Part shown: positions 57,055 through 64,000 of the stretch, piece by piece
Numbering within the stretch: the first letter of the stretch is position 1
How the letters are laid out: each line of letters starts with the position of its first letter
Made by a program: the position numbers and the translations under genes
Notes under the pieces: generated by a model
Told to the model about the DNA's origin: nothing
The model's input: only the letters and a program-made list of their open reading frames with translations
The model's database searches: none
Source: Inia geoffrensis
Lineage: Eukaryota > Chordata > Mammalia > Artiodactyla > Iniidae
Direction: 5' to 3'
Assembly: GCA_036417435.1 (NCBI GenBank)
Contig: CM070902.1
Span: 42,306,600-42,370,599, forward strand
DNA length: 64,000 nucleotides

Positions 57055-57245
57055 AGCAACAGATAGACAGTAAATCTATTAGACTTTGTGAGCCATAGGG
57101 CCTCTGTTGCAACTTCTCAACTCAGCATCTGTAGCACAAAAGTGGCTATAGATAATTTAGAAATGAATGGGCATGGCTGCATTCCAATAATGCTTTATAT
57201 ACAAAACATGTATAGGGCTGGATCTGGCACTCAGATTGAAAATTT
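57055..57245. mobile_element. Old DNA transposon-like repeat
   Basis: 'ttgtgagccatagggcctct', 'gttgcaacttctcaactcag', 'gaatgggcatggctgcattc' and 'tatagggctggatctggcac' resemble a common ancient nonautonomous DNA transposon of mammals. A similar terminal piece may be present at 58585-58690 ('tgtaggccacacttgcacta'). I cannot name the family with certainty. Confidence 0.45.
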
Positions 57246-58744
57246 CCAATTCCTGAAATAGTCTATCATGTAGTAGTTTCCACTCAAATGCCAAGAGACA
57301 TATTTTTCTAATTGTCACAACAACAATAACAAAATCCTAACAGGAGGAAACAAAAACAACAAACCTTTCCCAATGCCAACTGATGACAATTCACCTCTTT
57401 AAAATATGACTTTTATATATAAAATCTAGAGAGTTATAAGCTGAGAGTCAAAGACATTGCTGTTAATGGATATTTTGTGCTGAGAAGCACTATAAATAAT
57501 AGGATAATGATGACATTATTTCATATCCACCATCTCTACAGTATTTCTCTTTCTAAATTATGTCCCATAAGATTTGAAGATAGAGCCAAAGTATTATCTA
57601 AAAGTGACATGATTGCAGGAGGGTTGCCAGCTACCATGGAAAGCTGAGAATGTCTTTTGAGCAATTTGGAGATCCAGATTTTGAGGGCCTATACAAAAGT
57701 TATTTTTGATACAATAGGAGCTCTCTATAAATCAATTTTAATATAATATGCATTTGTTATCTTCAGTTTCTAATCTTAAAATAGGTCCAGATTATGGGTC
57801 ACAAGGAAAATACATTGAATATATCAGCAACATAAGGTCAGTGTGAAATCTTTTCCAGTTGAATTCCTCATGGAGTTTGATGACCTGAAGGATTGTGGTA
57901 TTTCTTCTCCTTTTCACATTACCTGACTAAGCTCTGTAGGCTCAGGTTTGAACAACCTGCAGTGCAGGCTCATGATTTTCTGAGGAACTTTCCTAGATCA
58001 TAAGTGTTTTGTGACATATGGTATATAGGCACATAAAGAAATTAATGTTATTTCCTAAAACATGGTCCTGTAACCTGCTATACCTAATTCTTAGAATGCT
58101 ATGCTGAGTGTCCTAAATCTCTATGATACAGACTTAAAGGAATAGGTTACTGGATATCGGAAAAGCTGAATTAGCTGTCAATTGATTCATTGTTAAACTC
58201 AGTGTCTAATGTTATTTTATATTTACATTTTGCATTTTTCTGTATGACCATGTCTTTGTACTCCACTAGATCTTGTATGTGGGAAGACTTAGACTTAGAT
58301 GCCTACAGATACCACACAGGGAAAAAACAAAACAAAACAAAATGAAATAATTCTACAAAAATTAAAAAATAATAAAGATAAATAACCCTAGTCTTGACAT
58401 TCATGGAGAACACAGGCAATGGCAGAAATTGTGAATCTGGAGAGTTCATGCCCCATCCTGGGAGGAGAAGAGCAGCCGCTACTCAGTTCAGCCAATTGTA
58501 CCATATGGAAGTGCAGACCCAGTGATTCTGTTTATTCTGAGTGTGAAAAAGAATCTCTATCTTCCAAATGTAATGTAAAAGCTTACAATTTTTAAATCAA
58601 TATTTAAAAAAGCACATTGTGAGCCAAAAATTACATACTTGTAGGCCACACTTGCACTATGGACCATCGGTTTGGGACCTCTGTTGAAGCTCCATGAGGA
58701 AAGGTGTCTCATCTGGTGCTATGTTCATATAACTTTTACTGCTG
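57246..58744. other. Unassigned noncoding stretch
   Basis: About 1.5 kb of AT-rich unique-looking sequence. No frame of note. An aaaac repeat patch lies at 58321-58342. Confidence 0.45.
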
Positions 58745-58822
58745 CATCACTGCAAGTATCATAGTGAGTAGAATATACAAGATGCTCAATAAATATTTGC
58801 TGAATGAATAAACGAACAAGTG
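58745..58822 (+). mobile_element. L2 LINE 3' end fragment
   Basis: 'agatgctcaataaatatttg' and 'ctgaatgaataaacgaacaa' match the L2 3' end on the plus strand. Confidence 0.6.
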
Positions 58823-58884
58823 AATTGCTATTGTGAAGGGATTCCTGTAAACCTTCATCCTCAGTGGAGTCAGAACGTTGATTT

Positions 58885-59335
58885 CTGTATCAGTTAGTAT
58901 TTGCTGTACAAAAAACACTCTAAAACTTGGTGGTGGTTTAAAACAACAGCTAATTATTTGTTCGCAATTCTGTGGGATGGCAAATTAGGCATGGCTTAGC
59001 TGAGACTGTTTATTTCAGCTCATACAGGTTTTGATGGGATTATTCATGAATTTTTCATCAGATGTGGGGTTTCTTGAGAGTTTGTTTCTCCTGGGTGTCC
59101 TTACCTGTTTGAGGCTATCAGCTGGAGGGTATCCATGTAACCTAACCAACAAAATAGAACTTCTTTACCTGGCAACTGCAATCAAAAAGGCAAATCCCAA
59201 TGTGTAAGCATTTATCAAGCCCCTATTTGTGTCACATCTGTTGTTTTCCACATGGATTAAAGAAAATCATGTGGCTAAGTACTGGGTCAATGTGGGAGAG
59301 AATTGTGCAAGGTGTGGACACCAGGAAATGTGATA
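58885..59335 (-). mobile_element. Probable MaLR/MLT1-like repeat
   Basis: 'gtatcagttagtatttgctg', 'ctctaaaacttggtggtggt' and 'ttaaaacaacagctaattat' look like the complement of an MLT1-class 3' end; 'caagcccctatttgtgtcac' and 'gtggctaagtactgggtcaa' continue a known mammalian repeat. The family name is uncertain. Confidence 0.48.
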
Positions 59336-60189
59336 AGTTGAGGATAATTAATATATCATTTCACTATGGTAAGTAAGATTATTTTTAAAAGTTTTATTAC
59401 TATGTGTACAATAAATATACATTTTAAGGAATTAGGAGGACAATTTCTCCCTAGGCTAAAAAGAAACAGAACTTCAACGTCAACTTCCTCTCTCCCTGAC
59501 ATGACCCAACTCTGATGGCCAGAAAACAATGTTTTGTCTACTTGCTTCTCTCCTCCAAATAGAGCATTAACACTTCTCTTCTTATTTGGTTTGTCATATG
59601 ACACCAAACATTGCTGTGATGCTGGTCAGTGTTGTTTTTCATTTAAGACAGTGTCCTCTATGCATGGAAATAAGATCTCCAACTCATTTTACATAGGTCA
59701 GTGAACAGCTATCAGATAGGATGACTCATTACTGACCTCATCAAGGAGAATTTGAACCAGTGAACTACAGGTGAAGAGTTCTCTATCCTATTAGCCTGGG
59801 GATATTTCATTCCTCTTGGAGACATTTTATTCGTCTTGGAGAACACTTAAGTCTAGAGGGCATTTGTCAACTCACACCAGCCACATTAAATACACGTTAC
59901 TTCTTTTTTTTAATAAAAGCAAAAGGAAGACTATAAGTGTTCCCTTTTCCCAATATATTCAAGAAGCTAACATTGAGCTGAATATGGGGCAAGTTAACCC
60001 TGAAGCAGGAGGGTGGTCATGAGAGGACACCAGTTTCAATATATTCATGTTTGGTCAGTTTTTCAACACACCTTGATTGACTGCATTGGATGCTAATGAT
60101 ACATAAAGGGGAATTAATGGTTTACATCCTTACTTGTATGGACTCTATAGTTACATAAAGAGACAGTCTGTAGACAGGAAGGTAACTGT
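59336..60189. other. Unassigned noncoding stretch
   Basis: Unique-looking sequence containing the 20-bp tandem duplication at 59801-59840. Frames of 83 and 68 codons show no domain. Confidence 0.4.
59801..59840. repeat. Imperfect 20-bp tandem duplication
   Basis: gatatttcattcctcttgga (59801-59820) and gacattttattcgtcttgga (59821-59840) match at 17 of 20 positions. Confidence 0.85.
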
Positions 60190-60500
60190 TCTGGGGTTGG
60201 GAATAAGGGGAACTGGATTCTATTCTGACTTCTTCAGTAAATCACTGATCTTGGTTATTTTCAGTCTTTGAGAACCCTGATTTCTTTACCTGCAAGAGGG
60301 AATTTATTGAATGCTTGTAGTATTTTTCAGGTGTTCTAAATAAGTTTTCACAGTATTCTTACAAGAATGGCAGTTTTATTTCTGCCTTATAGATAAATAA
60401 ACTGAGGCTAAGAAATACTTGAAATATGATAGGCTAACCCTCAGATAATAAGTAGCAAAGCTGGTATTTAAAACTAGAGTTGATCTTGCTCTGATGTTTG
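60190..60500 (-). mobile_element. MIR SINE, with a weak second MIR piece
   Basis: At 60296-60500, 'gcttgtagtatttttcaggt', 'agataaataaactgaggcta' and 'cagataataagtagcaaagc' fit MIR read on its complement. The preceding 60190-60295 ('aaatcactgatcttggttat') faintly resembles a plus-strand MIR. Confidence 0.6.
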
Positions 60501-62130
60501 TCTATTGTTCATTTTACCACCATGGCTCTTCCTCATTGGTTGAAGATCTTTCTAAGATCCTACTATGTCTGATTTAGTCTTATCAACCTTGAAACTTCTT
60601 CCATGGTAAGCATAAATGGCTATGCCTGATCTAACTCTGTCTTGGAATTATTGCTCCTGCTCAAAATGTAATAGGGTGAGAGATTGTCTCATTTCATATT
60701 AGTACCTCAATATTAGCCAGTATAGGGTGGATAACACAACAGTAAAATTTTAATCCTTCCCCCATAATCTCTGTGCCTTAACACTACAAAAGTTGATCTT
60801 TTGCTCACATCACATGGTTCACATGGGTTGGTAATGACTTCTGAGTCAAAGAATCACAAAAGCTTCACGGTCTTGTAATTGCCTCACATAGAATCATTCC
60901 TCAGTCAGGGAAAGAGACTAGAGAATGATGCATGTGCTTTGCTAGGTCTTTTCTCAGAAGTGACATGTGTCATTTATGATCATATTTCATTGACTAGAAC
61001 AGTTCTCATGTTCTAACCAGCTACAAAGTGGCTGAGAAGTACCACCCTCTGTGTGTTTAGAAGGAAATAAATAAATAAATGCTGGTGAATATTTATTAGT
61101 AATGTTTACCCTCCAAAATTTCCAAAACATAACAAACAATAATAACATTTTATTGCTACTTTCCTATGAAGCTAGAAATATGTTATTTGGTTAAGGCAGT
61201 GTCTCAGTTTTTTCTAAGTAAAGATAATGTTTCTCGATCCTGTTAGAGTTCTAGTCCATTAGTTCCTTAGAGACTACAGCTTTAATTGGACTAAGTGTTC
61301 CAGTTGGGACCATTCCACTGCCTACTGGCTTCCTTTTTAGTCATGGTTTCTCTCTCTTCTCAGGGTAGGAGCCCTGGAAACAGAACCTCGCTCTGTGTAC
61401 CAATCTAGCTATCTACCTTTCTTACTAATCAGATTTTCTTCTGTTTATCATGCTTATTTTTGAGATTAAATTATTGAAATAATTATGTTATCACTGGCCC
61501 TAATACTATTGTCACTCTGTATTTAATTGAATACCTGAAGAACTGAGGTCTCTTTTGCCTTCAACATGTGGAAGGACTCAGTTAAGTTACTTTTGGTTGA
61601 TGGTGACAGGTAACAAGGCTGAAATTTTTTAAATGGTATTTATTGGCTTACAAATAGTTGAAGGGAAGATGTGGCCTCAAGTGTGGTTGGATAAAGGGAC
61701 TTAACTAATGTAATTCTGGATGTGTACTTTTTCTCTATTTATTAGCTTTATTTCTTCTTGAGGTTGCAAGATGGCTGCCAAGAGCACTTAGAACTATGAG
61801 CTTCTAAATTCATCCCCAGTGGGAAATGGTAAAACTTCTCTCAGGTTGCTTCTGAGAAGAACCTGATACTAATTCTTTTTGGATGACATACATTGTGTTC
61901 TAAGAAAGACACTCTACTTAGCATTAGTCCACATTCTCATCCTTTAATCTTTGCCTTCCTCTACAGTATAGCCTAGAAAACAAAATTCTTAATTTCCTGC
62001 ATATGTTGGATGTATAAAACTGGCATCCAGCATCCATTCTCACCTCCTTCTGTTATGTCATTCTTTAATTCCATAAACTGAAAAGTAAAAGCTACCTTTC
62101 CAAGATTAACTCACAGCTAGGATTCTAAAT
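60501..62130. other. Unassigned noncoding stretch
   Basis: About 1.6 kb of unique-looking sequence with a short aaat repeat at 61064-61080. No recognised repeat and no frame longer than 60 codons. Confidence 0.45.
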
Positions 62131-62226
62131 GCAAATTATAGCCTTACCAATCACATGTACACACCTAACATTTGGAAGGCAAATTAAAGCTTTATTGATC
62201 ACATGCACACGCCTAACATTTGGAAG
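62131..62226. repeat. 48-bp tandem duplication
   Basis: Copies at 62131-62178 and 62179-62226 match at 41 of 48 positions. Six of the seven differences are transitions. Both copies share gcaaatta at the start and ctaacatttggaag at the end. Confidence 0.95.
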
Positions 62227-62617
62227 GCAGAAGTAAGTTAAAGACTATTTTTGTGCTGCTCTAGGCTTTCTGGAGACATTTCTGCTCCTCTTGCAATATC
62301 CGTGGTTTCAATATCCTGCTTTGGAGTTACCAAGAAAAATTTGCAAGAGGCAGTAGTTAGATTCCACAATCTGATGATCATGACCAGCCTGCTGGGTGTA
62401 AAAGACAATTGTAATGATGGTCATGGTGATGACTGACCCTAGTTTTCTGACCCGTGCTTTGTGACTAGGGTGATCTGTGTTTTAACTTATGGTTCCAGTG
62501 AACATATGTAAATTCTACATGGGCCAATATGTTATCTGTATAGACAAAGGTAACAGCTAACAAATAACAGCCCCCCCCCCAAAAAAAATACTATACAGAG
62601 GGATGGTACTGTTTCCT
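62227..62617. other. Unassigned noncoding stretch
   Basis: Unique-looking sequence. A homopolymer junction of 11 C and 9 A residues lies at 62570-62589. Confidence 0.4.
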
Positions 62618-62825
62618 CATATAGCATAGTGATTAAGCACACAGGCTTAGTAACACAGATTCAGGTTAAAATCTCAGGTCCACCATTAAGTTGTATGATG
62701 TGGTCAAGTTACTGAAAATTTATCAATTTTTTGTTTCCTTCTCTGAAAAATGAGCATCATACTATAAATTTTGGTAAGTTATAGAAAAAGATTATATAAA
62801 ACAATACATGCAATATATCACACTC
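62618..62825 (+). mobile_element. MIR SINE, nearly complete
   Basis: 'tagcatagtgattaagcaca' is the tRNA-like head, followed by 'ggcttagtaacacagattca', 'gtatgatgtggtcaagttac' and 'ccttctctgaaaaatgagca', in MIR order on the plus strand. Confidence 0.8.
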
Positions 62826-63671
62826 TCTAAAAACTGAAAAAAAATCTCACTTGTATCATCTTGCCCAGCTGCTTCAGTGCTTCTACCTACTCACCTGTGT
62901 ACAGGTAACACCAGATACTTATCTCAACTGCAAGGCAAGGGCTTTGCCTTGTTATTCTGGCTCTCCACCCACTCTGGTTGTTTCCTTTCCTCTTTAGTCC
63001 CATCTTGCTTTCTCAGGTCTAGAGTCTCATTTGGACAGCATTTTTCCTGCAAACACTTCATGAAATCAGAAATGCCTTTCTTTTTTTTAAGTGACATTTT
63101 TAGGAATATGATTACCAGGAGGTGTTCAGCCAATACTTTGGACCCTCCTATAATTTGGAACAATTGTCTGCCCTTCAGGGAATGGTGAACTATTTTTGCA
63201 GCAGGCCCTTTTCAGAGGGAGAAACCTGCTTATCCTCACAATTTAAGAGCACTCTGGCTTGCTGTTTTTGAGAATAATTCTTTCCTGATCAGTTCACCTC
63301 CAGCCCTTAGTTTTGGGAGAAGCAATCACATTCTGTTGCCTTTATCAACTTGGAAGTTTCTTGCTTTTTCAATTTACTTGAACCTATTTAAACAACAGTA
63401 AAAAGGAAAACTCCTTTGTATAAATTTAATTCCAGTTACCCTGACTTCTTTTCCATTTTCTGGTTATAATTTAAAGATTTTTTTTTAAGCTGGCATGTTT
63501 AAAAGGTGATTAGTCACTTGACAGCTGGAGAAGCTGGGATCATTAAACGGAGAAATAATTAACATTATTTTTAATGCAATCTAGCTATTCTCTGTGTTTT
63601 CAGAACCCTAGAAGTGTTCTTTGACATTTTGCAGCATCCCTTCCTTATTGCATGTATGAGGATTCAACTTA
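62826..63671. other. Unassigned noncoding stretch
   Basis: Unique-looking sequence. Overlapping frames of 103 (plus, 62877-63188) and 79 codons (minus) have no recognisable domain and probably arise by chance. Confidence 0.4.
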
Positions 63672-63800
63672 TTTATTCATTTATTCAATAAATGGTTATT
63701 GAGCATCTGCTATCATCCAGGACCCATACTAAGTCTTAGGGACAAAAATATGAATAAGACATGGTCTCACCTTTCATCTGTCTTCTTGTAACCAGGTTAG
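63672..63800 (-). mobile_element. L2 LINE 3' end fragment
   Basis: 'ttattcatttattcaataaa', 'tgagcatctgctatcatcca' and 'agggacaaaaatatgaataa' fit the L2 3' end on the complement. Confidence 0.68.
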
Positions 63801-64000
63801 ATGCAAGAAAGCAGAAAGAAAAGAATGAAAGAGATAAGAAGAGAAGTTATACAATTATAAGGAGAGAAAAAGAAAGGGGATGTTGAAAGAAAAAGAAATG
63901 AATTAAATGGGTTTGGAGAGGCTGAGCAGAAAAAAGAAAATTGAGAAAAGATAGAGGCGAAAAAATTGAGTAAGAAAGGAGATATAAAAATAAGAAAATG
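63801..64000. repeat. Purine-rich low-complexity stretch
   Basis: The plus strand is almost only A and G (gaaagaaaa, gagaaaaagaaagggg types) to the window end. It lies next to an L2 3' end. Confidence 0.85.

Overview
This window is noncoding DNA from a mammal, most probably a cetacean. The main evidence is the tRNA-derived SINE at 1185-1390. Its head (ttccctggtggcacagtgg, then a box B-like ggttcatgccc) is the CHR-type SINE that is abundant in whales and dolphins. Four further members or fragments of the family are present, near 6.2, 19.5, 31.0 and 44.8 kb. All recent LINEs are L1 of a cetartiodactyl type. I saw no BovB LINE or Bov-A SINE, which argues against a ruminant. The longest open frame is 159 codons and is the complement of a CCTT microsatellite. 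I found no convincing exon, functional gene, tRNA, rRNA or CRISPR array, so the window is a gene desert or the inside of a large intron.

Layout. 0.15-2.1 kb: an ancient L1 ORF2 relic, interrupted by a CHR SINE and by an L1 3' end. 2.9-6.2 kb: a 5'-truncated L1 on the minus strand (L1-A), joined to a CHR SINE fragment at 6.2-6.36 kb. 7.84-15.0 kb: a near full-length L1 on the plus strand (L1-B). 15.1-22.3 kb: old MIR and L2 pieces, a CHR SINE and several microsatellites. 22.3-24.4 kb: a 5'-truncated minus-strand L1 (L1-C). 24.4-32.4 kb: mostly unique sequence with scattered MIR/L2, an unusual 41-bp direct repeat pair and a CHR SINE. 32.4-34.8 kb: three ERVL/MaLR-type LTRs, one inserted into a MIR with a perfect 5-bp target duplication. 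35-48.8 kb: unique sequence with MIR, L2, hAT- and Tigger-like DNA transposon relics, a 293-bp CHR SINE and an old L1 3' end. 48.8-55.9 kb: a second near full-length L1, minus strand (L1-D). 55.9-64 kb: mostly unique sequence with old repeats and short tandem duplications.

The recognisable coding relics all belong to L1: ORF1 (RNA-binding protein) and ORF2 (endonuclease plus reverse transcriptase). All are broken. L1-B and L1-D each have an ORF1 stop within the first 24 codons, at different positions. L1-B has lost the endonuclease QETH glutamate, L1-D has SEH in place of SDH, and L1-C has FAAD in place of the reverse transcriptase FADD. None of these copies should mobilise itself. I did not find a new biological system. 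The points most worth a second look are the possible SINE-L1 chimera at 2.9-6.36 kb, the 41-bp direct repeat around a 495-bp segment at 29.7-30.3 kb, and the large inverted L1 pairs. Repeat family names come from remembered consensus sequences, not from a database search.
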